DNA from: SHVO01 sp050250575
GTDB taxonomy: Bacteria > Pseudomonadota > Alphaproteobacteria > Rhodospirillales > Rhodospirillaceae
Direction of reading: 5' to 3'
DNA: 64,000 bases
Assembly (NCBI GenBank): GCA_050250575.1
Contig: JBFWOJ010000004.1
Location: 124,001 to 188,000 of the forward strand
The translations under genes were made by a program, and so were the position numbers. Position 1 is the first letter of the stretch. Each line of letters opens with the position of its first letter. The notes beneath the pieces are model-generated. The model saw only the letters and a program-made list of their open reading frames with translations, was not told the origin of the DNA and did not search any database. Shown here piece after piece: positions 1-8,545 of the stretch.

Positions 1-2
1 GC

Positions 3-1082
3 CTCTCGCCGCCCAATCCCGGCCGGCCCGAACCCGTGCACCTCATGATGCTCGCCAAGGCCGGCGGCCCGGTTCCCGACGCCCTGATCCAAACCGGCGA
101 TCCGACGACACTCGCCGTCGTTTCAGGTATCGCGCCGCCACCTGACGATAAGGCGGATAAGACGCCGGCGGCCCAGCGCGCCGAGCGCCGCAAACTTGCC
201 GAGGAGTCGCGCGTGGTGGTGGCCGAGCGCGCCGTGGGCGCGGGGACGCTCGATGCGGAACGGTTGCGACTTCTTTACCGGCAGCTCAACGTGAAGGACG
301 AAGCGCCGCCGCCGCTCGCAAGCATCACGGTCGCCACCGTACGGGAGCGCGTTCATCTCTTCCAGACCGCGCTGGCGCAGACCGTTCCCGCCGCGCGCGC
401 CGAAGTGATCGCCCGGGCCATCGATCTTACGCGCGCCGACCGCGGCCGCAACGGGCCGGATCTCATTACCGTCGGCCGCATCTACGCGCCGCTCATTCTT
501 GAGATCAATGCGACCCCCGACCTGATCTGGTTCTCCGGCCCCGCCGCCCGGGTGCTCCTCGCCGCCGGGGAGTTGGACAAGGGCCGCGAGTGGCTAGAGC
601 TGGCGCGCTCCATGGCGCGCACCAGCATTGAGGCGGGCCAGGTCGCCGATGGACTTTGGCCGATCGACCGGCTGATGACCGAGGGGACTCCTGGTCGGCT
701 TCCGCCGCAGGCGCTACAGGCTTGGCGCGAGACCGTTCCGCAAGATCGCCGCGCGGAATACCACGGCCTTCTGCTCAATATTCTTGCCGCCGTCGGCGAG
801 CCCATCACCAGCGCCGATTGGCTGCCGGCGATGGACAGTCCGGCGCCGCCGGTCACGATGGCGGTCACGCCGCCGCGCGTCGTCAACGGACTTAAACTCG
901 CACAGCAGGACATGCGTGTCGGTGAAACGGTTGTCTTTGCGCTGCTGGCCTTGGGGGAAGACGGGCCGTCGTCGGTCGAACCCGCGGCTCTCCAGGATGT
1001 CATCGCGGCCTTGATGTCCGTCGGCCGCGAACACGACGCCCGCGCCTTGGCCGTCGAAGCCCTGCTCGTCGAAGGGCTGTGA
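3..1082 (+). CDS. Unknown protein, 5' end outside window
   Basis: The frame is open from the first bases of the window, so the gene most likely starts upstream; a GTG at 36 is the first internal candidate start. The visible part (about 359 residues) is Ala/Leu-rich and looks helical, with a short Pro-rich stretch near the front. I see no signal peptide, membrane segment or catalytic motif and do not recognise the family. Its TGA overlaps the GTG start of xerD by four bases, so the two are probably translationally coupled. Function unknown. Confidence 0.7.
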   Translation, partial: LSPPNPGRPEPVHLMMLAKAGGPVPDALIQTGDPTTLAVVSGIAPPPDDKADKTPAAQRAERRKLAEESRVVVAERAVGAGTLDAERLRLLYRQLNVKDEAPPPLASITVATVRERVHLFQTALAQTVPAARAEVIARAIDLTRADRGRNGPDLITVGRIYAPLILEINATPDLIWFSGPAARVLLAAGELDKGREWLELARSMARTSIEAGQVADGLWPIDRLMTEGTPGRLPPQALQAWRETVPQDRRAEYHGLLLNILAAVGEPITSADWLPAMDSPAPPVTMAVTPPRVVNGLKLAQQDMRVGETVVFALLALGEDGPSSVEPAALQDVIAALMSVGREHDARALAVEALLVEGL

Positions 1083-1978
1083 CGCCCCAGACCGAGAATT
1101 TTCTCGAGATGCTCGCGGTCGAGCGCGGCGCTTCGCCGCATACGCTTGAAGCCTATCGGCGCGATCTCGACGATGTTGCAGCGGTTCTGAAAAACGATCC
1201 CGCCACCGCGACATCCGAGCAGCTCCGCAGTTATCTCGGCCATATGAATAAATCGGGTCTCGCCCCGCGCACGGCGGCGCGACGCTTGTCCTGTTTGCGC
1301 CAGTTCTACAAATTCCTCTATGCCGAGGGCCTGCGCGGCGACGATCCGGCCGCTGCGCTCGATAGCCCGCGCCTCGGCCATCCGCTCCCCAAATACCTCG
1401 GCGGGGAAGAGGTCGAGCGCCTGCTCGCCGCCGCACGGGGTCTCGAGGGTCGCCAAGCCTTGCGCGCTTCGGCGCTGCTTGAACTCCTGTATGCGACGGG
1501 TTTCCGTGTTTCCGAACTTGTCGCGCTGCCGCTCGCGACGCTGCCGCGCAACAAACCGACAATTATCGTGCGCGGCAAAGGTAACAAAGAACGCATGGTT
1601 CCGGTCGGGGAGGCGGCCGTGGCCGCGCTCGTGGCTTATCTCGCGGTACGGGACAGCTATATTCCCAAGAACGCCAAGAGCTCGCGGTGGCTGTTCCCGT
1701 CCGACAGCCGCGAAGGCCACCTTACGCGCGCCGGGTTCGCCTTGATGCTCAAGGAGATCGCGGTCGCCGCCGGCATTTCGCCGTCACGCGTTTCACCCCA
1801 CGTGCTGCGTCACTCCTTCGCAACCCATTTGCTCGCCAATGGCGCGGACCTGCGCAGCTTGCAGCAAATGTTGGGTCACGCCGATATTTCGACCACCCAA
1901 ATCTACACGCATGTGCTCGATGAGCGCCTGCGGCGTCTGGTCGCGGACAATCATCCGCTCGCGAATGTGAAGCTGTGA
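1079..1978 (+). CDS. xerD: Site-specific tyrosine recombinase XerD
   Basis: This 299-residue protein is the usual length for XerC/XerD, which resolve chromosome dimers at dif with FtsK. An N-terminal SAM-like core-binding domain is followed by the catalytic domain. The catalytic set is visible: Arg143 (in GFRVSEL), His241 and Arg244 (HVLRHSF), His267 (LGHADIS) and nucleophile Tyr276 (QIYTHV). The 'FYKFLYAEGLRGDDPA' segment resembles XerD more than XerC, but that choice is an inference. The GTG start overlaps the previous stop codon, and the next gene starts four bases before this stop, making a three-gene unit. Confidence 0.9.
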   Translation: MTPQTENFLEMLAVERGASPHTLEAYRRDLDDVAAVLKNDPATATSEQLRSYLGHMNKSGLAPRTAARRLSCLRQFYKFLYAEGLRGDDPAAALDSPRLGHPLPKYLGGEEVERLLAAARGLEGRQALRASALLELLYATGFRVSELVALPLATLPRNKPTIIVRGKGNKERMVPVGEAAVAALVAYLAVRDSYIPKNAKSSRWLFPSDSREGHLTRAGFALMLKEIAVAAGISPSRVSPHVLRHSFATHLLANGADLRSLQQMLGHADISTTQIYTHVLDERLRRLVADNHPLANVKL

Positions 1979-2484
1979 AGAAGAAAGTCGTCGTCGTACG
2001 AGACAAGATGCAGAAGGGGTACCGCTACGAGCTGAGCGCACCCGTCGGAAAAGAGTTTCATCCGGACTTCAAGCCGGACCTCACTCCGAAGCAGATGCTG
2101 CGCCTTGGTGTGTTCTGCGGAAAGTACATGACGGATTGCCGCAAGGAATTCCCCGCCGACTGGTTCGCGCGCGCCCGGCTTTCCCCCAACGGCAGGGATT
2201 GCGCCTTGAATTTTTTCGGCGTCGACGCAAGCCAGCCGCTGTCGGAGTGGAGGCGCAAGGGATGGATTTGCGAGGACGACCCGCGCGGTTGGTTCCAATG
2301 GTACTGCCGTTACTACATGGGCCGCCGCCTGCCGGCCGAGGATGCAAGGCAGATCAAGCGCTGGAAAGCGATCCGCCGCCATATCGGTCAGATCCGGAAA
2401 AACTGTGAGCCCGGCGATCTCTGGTGCCGCAAGCGGCAGCGCCAGGCGCTCCTGCATTGGGCCTACGACAGCAGAAGAATTTGA
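1975..2484 (+). CDS. Conserved-looking hypothetical protein (169 aa)
   Basis: The GTG start overlaps the xerD stop, so it is probably read from the same message. The protein is basic and rich in Trp, Tyr and Cys, with a central 'WFQWYCRYYMGRR' segment and the motif 'GKYMTDCRKEFP'. It has no signal peptide or membrane helix. The aromatic and cysteine content suggests a folded, possibly nucleic-acid-associated soluble domain, but I can assign no function. Confidence 0.75.
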   Translation: MKKKVVVVRDKMQKGYRYELSAPVGKEFHPDFKPDLTPKQMLRLGVFCGKYMTDCRKEFPADWFARARLSPNGRDCALNFFGVDASQPLSEWRRKGWICEDDPRGWFQWYCRYYMGRRLPAEDARQIKRWKAIRRHIGQIRKNCEPGDLWCRKRQRQALLHWAYDSRRI

Positions 2485-2487
2485 CCC

Positions 2488-2697
2488 CTAGAGCCCCATC
2501 GCCGTAACGGCGTCGGGCTTTCCGCGCTGGAAGGAGCCAAGCACGCCGGTCGCGCCGTCGTCGAAGCTCCGCACGATGGTGACGGTGCGCCCGTCCCGCG
2601 AGGAGAAACGCGCAATGGTGCGGGCCCGCGCCGCATCGTTCACGTCGCAGATCCATTCCAGGCGCCCGTCAGCGCATTCGTAATAAAGCGAATACAT
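2488..2697 (-). CDS. Small hypothetical protein (69 aa)
   Basis: A short reading frame converges on the upstream three-gene unit, its stop lying only 3 bp from that unit's stop. I start it at 'MYSLYYECADGRLEWICDVND'; a longer form from 2754 is possible. The Shine-Dalgarno sequence is weak. The sequence is protein-like, with balanced composition and two cysteines, but no family is recognised. Confidence 0.45.
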   Translation of the reverse strand: MYSLYYECADGRLEWICDVNDAARARTIARFSSRDGRTVTIVRSFDDGATGVLGSFQRGKPDAVTAMGL

Positions 2698-2809
2698 GGG
2701 AGTGCTGCACACATTAACCTGGGATAATGAGCCCATAACGCTCATAACAACCAAAGGTTTCTATCGGATTACTAATTTTCATAACAAGGTTGTTTTTAGA
2801 CCGAACGGT

Positions 2810-3559
2810 CTAAGCGGCGGCCGACGCTTCAACTGCCGATTCCACGGTCGGCGGTTCGTCCGGCGCGGGCGCGAGCGGGACCAGTTTGCGCTTGGGCGCG
2901 GGGATGACTTCGCCGGGAAGCCTGATGCTGTAGCGGCGTACAAACATCTTCCACCACACCGGTTGCCCGATCTTGAGCGCGGAGGTGACCTGCTCGTGGG
3001 CGTCGCGGTTGGGGATCAGCCGGATGGCGGCCCGGGGTGAACCGAGGAGCAGGCGCATCACCTTGGCAATGAGGATGTCGGGCACCGCCGCCTTCAGCAA
3101 CAGCGCGCCCATCCCGAGCCGGCCCATTACCCCCAGCACGAGGTGTGACACCCGAACTTCATGGCGTTCGCTGGCGGCATCGGCCTGCGCCAGCACCTCG
3201 CGCAACAATGCATCGGCCTTTTCCGGGGAAAAGTAGTCCATGATCTTGCAGGCCTCCAAGGCGACAAGGCCGGCGAAGTACCACGGGTCAGGTTTGGTCA
3301 GCACGGGACGATAGTGGGAGTAGCCCGATCGGTGGCGCATGTGCGGCCGCACGAATCCCGACACTTCCAGAAGGTCCCCGGTGAACCAGTGAGCCGCTTC
3401 TTCCGGGTACATGAAGGTGCGCGTGACCTGAGGCAGCGGCGCAACTTCTTTCTTCGTGCGGCGCGCGCGCGACTTTTTGCGGACGCCCCAACTCATGCCG
3501 CCGCGCATCTCAGGCGCAGGCGTGCCTGTATCCTTCGGCGGTGAATCGTCTTCGGCCAT
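2810..3559 (-). CDS. Hypothetical soluble protein (249 aa)
   Basis: The start at 3559 (MAEDDSPP) follows a G-rich Shine-Dalgarno stretch; an upstream in-frame start at 3613 is less likely. The N-terminus is acidic and Pro-rich, followed by a basic KKSRARRTKK segment, a folded middle with several Trp and His residues (for example 'HMRHRSGYSHYRPVLTKPDPWYF' split over about residues 75-97) and a Pro/Ala/Glu-rich tail. No catalytic motif or membrane segment is clear. It is divergent from the ABC-F gene that follows. Function unknown. Confidence 0.65.
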   Translation of the reverse strand: MAEDDSPPKDTGTPAPEMRGGMSWGVRKKSRARRTKKEVAPLPQVTRTFMYPEEAAHWFTGDLLEVSGFVRPHMRHRSGYSHYRPVLTKPDPWYFAGLVALEACKIMDYFSPEKADALLREVLAQADAASERHEVRVSHLVLGVMGRLGMGALLLKAAVPDILIAKVMRLLLGSPRAAIRLIPNRDAHEQVTSALKIGQPVWWKMFVRRYSIRLPGEVIPAPKRKLVPLAPAPDEPPTVESAVEASAAA

Positions 3560-3679
3560 GCGCCCCCCAGCGCGTTGACTGGTGGAATGTACGCGATATC
3601 TGGATTTCGGCAACTCTCCGCTGTGGCGCGGGCGATCAACCTGTGGTTAAACGCGGCGCTCGACCTGAAAGAAAACCTC

Positions 3680-5491
3680 GTGCCCGCGCCGCTTCTTACG
3701 CTTCAAGACATACATCTCACCTTCGGCGGGACGCCGCTCTTGGAAGGCGCGGAGCTCGCCATTGGCGCGCGGGAGCGGCTGTGTCTCATCGGCCGCAATG
3801 GGTCGGGAAAATCGACACTGCTGAAGATCGCCGCCGGGCTGGTGGAGCCGGATCGCGGCGAACGCGTCGTGCAGCAGGGCGTGTCGGTAAGCTACCTGCC
3901 GCAGGAGCCCGATCTTTCCGCTTATCCGACCGTGCTTGCGTACGTTGAGTCCGGGTTCGCCGAGCATGACGATCCGCACCGGGCGAGAACCCTCCTCAAT
4001 CATCTCGGTCTGACGGGAGAGGAAAACCCGAAATCAATCTCCGGCGGGGAGGCCCGCCGTGCCGCGCTAGCGCGCGTGCTCGCGCCGGCGCCCGACATTC
4101 TGCTGCTCGACGAGCCGACCAATCATCTCGATCTGCCGGCGATCGAATGGCTGGAAGAGGAACTCAGGCGTTCGCGCTCGGCTCTTGTGCTCATCAGTCA
4201 CGACCGCCGCTTTCTCACCAACCTATCGAATGTGACTGTGTGGCTCGACCGCGGACGGGTCCGGCGCCTGGAGCAGGGTTTTGCGGCGTTCGAGGATTGG
4301 CGCGACGAGGTCCTCGCGCAGGAAGAGCTCGAGCGCCACAAGCTCGACCGCAAGATCGTCGCCGAGGAGCATTGGATCCGCCACGGCGTCTCCGGCCGCC
4401 GCAAGCGCAACGTCCGGCGCGTTGCGCAACTCGCAGATCTCCGTCGCGAGCGGCGCGAAGCGCGCCGTGTCCTCGGCACGGTGGAGATGACCGCGACCGG
4501 AAGTCCGCTCTCGTCCAAACTCCTGATGGAGGCCAAGGGGCTCTCGAAATCCTTCGGCGACCGTCCGATTGTGCGCGACGTCACGTTGACCGTCTTGCGC
4601 GGGGACCGCGTCGGCATCGTTGGCCCGAACGGCGCCGGAAAGACGACGCTGCTTAAGATGCTCACGGGCCAGCTCGCACCGGACGCGGGGACGCTCAAGC
4701 TTGGAACGAACCTCGACGTCGTCACCTTGGACCAGAAGCGCGAAGCGCTGGATGTGAACGGCACGTTGATGCAGAACCTGACCCGCGGCCACGGCGACCA
4801 GGTGATGATGGCGGGCAAGCCGCGCCATGTCGTCGGGTACATGAAGGATTTTCTCTTTACGCCCGAGCAGGCAAATACGCCAGTCAGTGTGCTCTCCGGG
4901 GGCGAGCGCGGGCGGCTGATGCTCGCGCGGGCGCTTTCAAGTCCGTCAAACGTGCTGGTGCTCGATGAGCCGACCAACGATCTCGATCTCGAGACATTGG
5001 ACCTTCTGCAAGAAATGCTTTCCGACTACGCCGGCACTGTGCTGCTGGTGAGCCACGATCGCGATTTTCTCGACCGTGTCGCGACCAGTATCGTCGCTTT
5101 CGAGGGCGACGGCCGCTGGCAGCTCTATGCCGGCGGCTATTCCGATATGGTCGCCCAGCGCGGGCGGGGTGTCACCGCGCTCTCACTACCCGCTAAGTCG
5201 CCTTCAAAGGCCGACAAGGCGGGCGAGCCTGCGCCCGTGGAACGCCAGCAGAAACGCAAACTTTCTTTCAAGCAGAAACATGCCCTCGAGACTCTGCCCT
5301 CCCGAATAGACCAGCTGCGCATGGAGGTCGCCGCCGGGCACGCGAAGCTCGACGATCCGGGATTCTATGCGCGCGATCCCAAGGGTTTCGCCATAACGTC
5401 CGACGCCCTCCATAAAGCCGAAGCAGAGCTCGCGGCTGCGGAGAATGAATGGCTTGAAATAGAGATCCTGCGGGAAGAGCTCGAGAGTTAA
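3680..5491 (+). CDS. uup: ABC-F ATPase of the Uup type
   Basis: Two ABC ATPase modules lie in one soluble chain of about 603 residues without membrane domains. The first has Walker A 'GRNGSGKST', signature 'SGGEARR' and Walker B 'ILLLDEPTNHLDL'; the second has 'GPNGAGKTT', 'SGGERGR' and 'VLVLDEPTNDLDL'. The linker with 'WIRHGVSGRRKRNVRR' and a charged C-terminal coiled-coil tail (about the last 90 residues) match Uup, which acts on branched DNA and ribosomes. GTG 3680 is preferred because the alignable ABC domain begins just after it; the frame is open back to 3575. It converges on the DMT permease with a 4-bp overlap. Confidence 0.87.
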   Translation: MPAPLLTLQDIHLTFGGTPLLEGAELAIGARERLCLIGRNGSGKSTLLKIAAGLVEPDRGERVVQQGVSVSYLPQEPDLSAYPTVLAYVESGFAEHDDPHRARTLLNHLGLTGEENPKSISGGEARRAALARVLAPAPDILLLDEPTNHLDLPAIEWLEEELRRSRSALVLISHDRRFLTNLSNVTVWLDRGRVRRLEQGFAAFEDWRDEVLAQEELERHKLDRKIVAEEHWIRHGVSGRRKRNVRRVAQLADLRRERREARRVLGTVEMTATGSPLSSKLLMEAKGLSKSFGDRPIVRDVTLTVLRGDRVGIVGPNGAGKTTLLKMLTGQLAPDAGTLKLGTNLDVVTLDQKREALDVNGTLMQNLTRGHGDQVMMAGKPRHVVGYMKDFLFTPEQANTPVSVLSGGERGRLMLARALSSPSNVLVLDEPTNDLDLETLDLLQEMLSDYAGTVLLVSHDRDFLDRVATSIVAFEGDGRWQLYAGGYSDMVAQRGRGVTALSLPAKSPSKADKAGEPAPVERQQKRKLSFKQKHALETLPSRIDQLRMEVAAGHAKLDDPGFYARDPKGFAITSDALHKAEAELAAAENEWLEIEILREELES

Positions 5492-6432
5492 GCGGTCTCG
5501 GGATGCACGGGCGCGGGGCGGTGCGCACGGACGCATAGGATGACGCTTGTGACCAGAAGGACAATGGCGGTCGCTTCCAGCGTCGTGGGCGGCCTGCGTT
5601 CCCACAGGAAGCCATACAGGAGCGCGAACAGGGTTTCGAACAGGATCATTTGACCGATAAGAGTCAGCGGCAGATATCTGCTCGCGATGTTCCAGAACAT
5701 ATTGCCGATGATCGAAGCCGTGAGCGCGATCCCGGCCGCGGTCACGAGGAAACGGATCCAATCCTCGGTCGCGTGGATTGCGGGCGCCAGTAAGAAAGCC
5801 GGCCCAAGGAATATCAGCGCCAGGGATCCGGTCGTTACGCCGCCGAGCAAGTTCCAATCGTGCCCCGAGATATGCTGCACGCGTGCCAGCCAGCGCGAGT
5901 TGGCCACGGCAAAGGCCGTCCAGCAGGCCAGCGCGCCGAGCGCCGCGGCGACACCGATCAACCTCGTCGCCTCATCGCGCGCGGCCGCCGAAGGCGGCGT
6001 TTCGATCGAAATACAAACGATGCCGATGGTTCCCAGAACCAACGCCGGCGATAGCCGGCGCAGCGGCACCGCGCCGTGATCTCGTGTGCCGATCAAAGTG
6101 ACTGTGATCGGCAGGAAACCGATCACCACCGAGGTCATGGCGACGCCACCCAACTGAACGGCTGTGCCCAACAGGAAGAAGTAAACGATGTTGCCGACAA
6201 AGCTCATCCAGAGCAGCGCGCGCCACTCGTGAAAACCGAGCGTCGCGACGATCGCGCGCCAGCGCGGTGCGATCAGCAGCGCCGAGATGAGGCCGTAGGT
6301 CGTATACCGCGCCACCGCCAGCTGAAGCGGATTGAAGTCGCGCGTGACCTCCGGGGCGAGAAACACAAGCCCCCATAACGCACCGGCAGCGGCGCCGCTG
6401 CCAATACCGATCCATGTATTTCGCGTGATCAC
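5488..6432 (-). CDS. EamA/DMT-family inner-membrane permease
   Basis: About 314 residues with roughly ten hydrophobic segments in two repeats, the layout of drug/metabolite transporters; each half contains the 'GALWG...' / 'IGNMFWNIASRY' type of EamA turn. The start is taken as GTG 6432, immediately after the stop of the 93-aa gene; the open frame further upstream reads non-membrane sequence antisense to other genes. Substrate cannot be inferred. It is probably co-transcribed with the small gene ahead of it. Confidence 0.8.
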   Translation of the reverse strand: MITRNTWIGIGSGAAAGALWGLVFLAPEVTRDFNPLQLAVARYTTYGLISALLIAPRWRAIVATLGFHEWRALLWMSFVGNIVYFFLLGTAVQLGGVAMTSVVIGFLPITVTLIGTRDHGAVPLRRLSPALVLGTIGIVCISIETPPSAAARDEATRLIGVAAALGALACWTAFAVANSRWLARVQHISGHDWNLLGGVTTGSLALIFLGPAFLLAPAIHATEDWIRFLVTAAGIALTASIIGNMFWNIASRYLPLTLIGQMILFETLFALLYGFLWERRPPTTLEATAIVLLVTSVILCVRAHRPAPVHPETA

Positions 6433-6433
6433 G

Positions 6434-6715
6434 CTATTGCTTCTTCCAAGTCTCGGCGTTGCCGACCAACAGCCGCGCACCGGCGGGCGGGGCACCTGCC
6501 CGTTTCGGTCCGAGGGTGCTGAGGGTGCTCTCGAGCAGGGCCGATGCGCCGGGTGAGAAGTAATACTGGATCCGGTTGCCTTCGCGATGTTCAAACAAAG
6601 CAGCGTTCCCCGGCGCCCCCGCCGCTTCGAAGGCCCTGGCGAAAGTTTCCTTCAATGCCTCGGGAAGCTTCCGGGCCAAGGCGTCCTCGCCGAATTCGAC
6701 TCGTCTCCAACCCAT
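6434..6715 (-). CDS. Small hypothetical protein (93 aa)
   Basis: A short soluble protein beginning MGWRRVEFGEDALARKLPEA, with a helical first half and a segment 'HREGNRIQYYFSP' that reads like paired strands. Its stop sits one base from the GTG of the DMT permease, so the pair is likely an operon. No family recognised and no signal peptide. Confidence 0.55.
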   Translation of the reverse strand: MGWRRVEFGEDALARKLPEALKETFARAFEAAGAPGNAALFEHREGNRIQYYFSPGASALLESTLSTLGPKRAGAPPAGARLLVGNAETWKKQ

Positions 6716-6791
6716 GCGTCTTCAACCGGCAGGTTTGCCCAAAGCGATGTCTATAGTAAGGTGTCGAAACGGGGGTTGGGAGAATGATGGG

Positions 6792-7136
6792 ATGGCAGCC
6801 GGCTCGGGACTGAAGGGGTCGTTTCCGCTCACGAAAGAGTCCATCGACAAAGAGGTGAAATTCATCTCTGCAGGGGTCTTCGCGCTCGGCGTCCTCAACG
6901 AAGAGGGCAAGTTCCAGATGCTCTATGTCGGCCGCTCCGATACGGACGTACGCCGTGTGCTCAAAGGCTTCATCGGCAAAGCCAATCGCTTCAAGTACGA
7001 ACTCTTCGACGATCCCGAGATGGCTTTCAGGAAGGAGTGCGAGATCTATCACTTCATGAAGCCGAAGGCGAACAAGGTTCACCCGATGCGACCGGTCAAC
7101 ATGGAATGGACGTGCCCCGAATGCGGGGCCAGGTAA
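6792..7136 (+). CDS. Small GIY-YIG-like protein
   Basis: The ATG at 6792 follows a GGGAG Shine-Dalgarno sequence; the open frame upstream is non-coding-like. The 114-residue product contains 'GVFALGVLNEEG...LYVGRSDTDV' followed by 'AFRKECEIYHF', which resembles the two-strand core and following helix of the GIY-YIG nuclease fold in a minimal form. The last residues 'CPECG' with no partner pair could bind metal only with help from elsewhere. The fold call is by motif only and no catalytic assignment is made. It is divergent from the 93-aa gene. Confidence 0.6.
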   Translation: MAAGSGLKGSFPLTKESIDKEVKFISAGVFALGVLNEEGKFQMLYVGRSDTDVRRVLKGFIGKANRFKYELFDDPEMAFRKECEIYHFMKPKANKVHPMRPVNMEWTCPECGAR

Positions 7137-7157
7137 TACCCGAAGCGTGAATCCGCG

Positions 7158-7559
7158 TCAGTTCGCGGGACGGACGGGCCGTTGGATAGGCATCGGCGGC
7201 GGACGCACGCCTTCGATCGGCAGCGGCCGCATGGAATCGGCGGGCGGCGCCGGGCGGTTTTCCGGACGGCCCGGCAGGATCGGGATGATGGGCCGACCAT
7301 CGATGGGCAGATTGGGTCGCACATCGCTGGGGGGCGGAAGGTGACGGGTCACGACATTGTCCGGCCTGACGATGGTGGTCCGTGGCAAGTCCCCGCGTGA
7401 CGGCGCCACGCGGACAGCCGGGCGCACTGCACCCGCTGCAGACGGCAGATCGCGCATGGCGACGCCCGGTGGCGCGACCGGCACGTTCGGGCGTCCGGCT
7501 GCTGCGAGAGGCACGGCATAGGCGCAAGCAAGAACGAGGACAGCGGCGCGCATAAACAT
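7158..7559 (-). CDS. Exported proline-rich protein (133 aa)
   Basis: The start at 7559 is supported by GGGAG seven bases upstream. A clear Sec signal peptide (about residues 1-22, hydrophobic run ending 'VPLAAA') leads a low-complexity chain rich in Pro, Arg and Val with recurrent 'RPxxP' units and no Cys. Such chains are typically disordered periplasmic proteins. Function unknown. The Shine-Dalgarno site sits in the arm of an inverted repeat (see the 7564-7590 entry). Confidence 0.65.
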   Translation of the reverse strand: MFMRAAVLVLACAYAVPLAAAGRPNVPVAPPGVAMRDLPSAAGAVRPAVRVAPSRGDLPRTTIVRPDNVVTRHLPPPSDVRPNLPIDGRPIIPILPGRPENRPAPPADSMRPLPIEGVRPPPMPIQRPVRPAN

Positions 7560-7563
7560 CAGT

Positions 7564-7590
7564 GGGCTCCCTTTCAGCGAGCAGAAAGGG
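7564..7590 (-). promoter_or_regulatory. Inverted repeat covering the ribosome binding site
   Basis: On the minus strand CCCTTTC, an 8-nt loop and GAAAGGG form a 7-bp hairpin whose 3' arm runs into the GGGAG Shine-Dalgarno sequence of the proline-rich exported protein. Folding would partly hide the ribosome site. Regulation is inferred only from this geometry. Confidence 0.35.
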
Positions 7591-7675
7591 TATCTAGCCG
7601 CGGCAACGGCCGTCAACCAAAATCCTTGGGTTTTTTCCCCATTTATGCGCATGGCCGGCGGTGCTAGATAGACAT

Positions 7676-8545
7676 ATGTCCACGGGCCCTCACGCCACCT
7701 CTTCTCTGAAGCAGCCTTCCCGCGCCCTGGTGCGTGCCGTCACGCGCATGCTTGGCCCTTTGGTTCGCCTGCTGATCGCCCGCGGCATAACGTTCACCTA
7801 CCTTTCCGGCCTCCTGAAGACGGTCTACGTCGCCGAGGCGCACAAATCTCTGACGGCGGCCGGTGAAGTGCCCACGGTCAGCCGCCTCAGCATCGTGACC
7901 GGGCTGCAACGCAAGGACATCAACCGCATTCAGAGCGCGCCGCCGCCGGAGAAGACGCCGCCAACCTCGGTCTCGCTCGGCGCCCGGCTCATCGGCATCT
8001 GGACCGGCGATAAGAAGTTCCGTACCGCGAAAGGCGAACCGGCACCGCTGCCGCGCTCCGCAGCGAAGGCGAGCGCGCCCTCCTTCGACGCCCTTGTACG
8101 CAGCGTGTCCACCGACGTCTCGCCGCGCGTCATCCTCGACGAGTGGCTGCGTCTCGGGCTCGTGGCTATCGACAAGAACGAACATATCCGCCTCAATGCC
8201 GGTGCGTTCGTGCCGCAGCGCGGTTTCGACGAAAAGGTCTATTTCCTCGGGCGCAACGTCGGGGATCACATCGCCGCCGTCGTTCACAATGCGCTCGGAG
8301 AAGGCGAACCGCTGCTCGAACGCGCGGTCTATTACGACAAGCTGACCGCCGAGAGCGTGCAGAAGTTGCAGAAGCAGGCGACCGATCTCGGAATGAAGAC
8401 GCTGCTCGCGCTCAACAAGGAAGCGCTCAAATGCGCCGACGCCGACGAAGGCAAGAAGGACGCTACCTATCGCATGGCGCTCGGCGTCTATTATTACCAG
8501 GGACCCGACGATCCGTCGTCTGACGATCCGGCCGAAAGTCCATGA
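7676..8545 (+). CDS. DUF6502-like protein
   Basis: A 289-residue soluble protein with an N-terminal region (about residues 15-80) that reads as a helix-turn-helix-like module: 'ITFTYLSGLLKTVYVAEAH' then 'VPTVSRLSIVTGLQRKDINRI'. The pattern and the partner gene match my recollection of the DUF6502 family, whose role is unknown. GTG 7661 is an alternative start. The stop overlaps the ATG of the next gene (ATGA), so the two are coupled. Confidence 0.7.
   Translation: MSTGPHATSSLKQPSRALVRAVTRMLGPLVRLLIARGITFTYLSGLLKTVYVAEAHKSLTAAGEVPTVSRLSIVTGLQRKDINRIQSAPPPEKTPPTSVSLGARLIGIWTGDKKFRTAKGEPAPLPRSAAKASAPSFDALVRSVSTDVSPRVILDEWLRLGLVAIDKNEHIRLNAGAFVPQRGFDEKVYFLGRNVGDHIAAVVHNALGEGEPLLERAVYYDKLTAESVQKLQKQATDLGMKTLLALNKEALKCADADEGKKDATYRMALGVYYYQGPDDPSSDDPAESP

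Noticed and set aside
482..1720. 412-codon minus-strand frame
   Set aside because: Antisense to the unknown partial gene and xerD, with shadow composition and no ribosome site.
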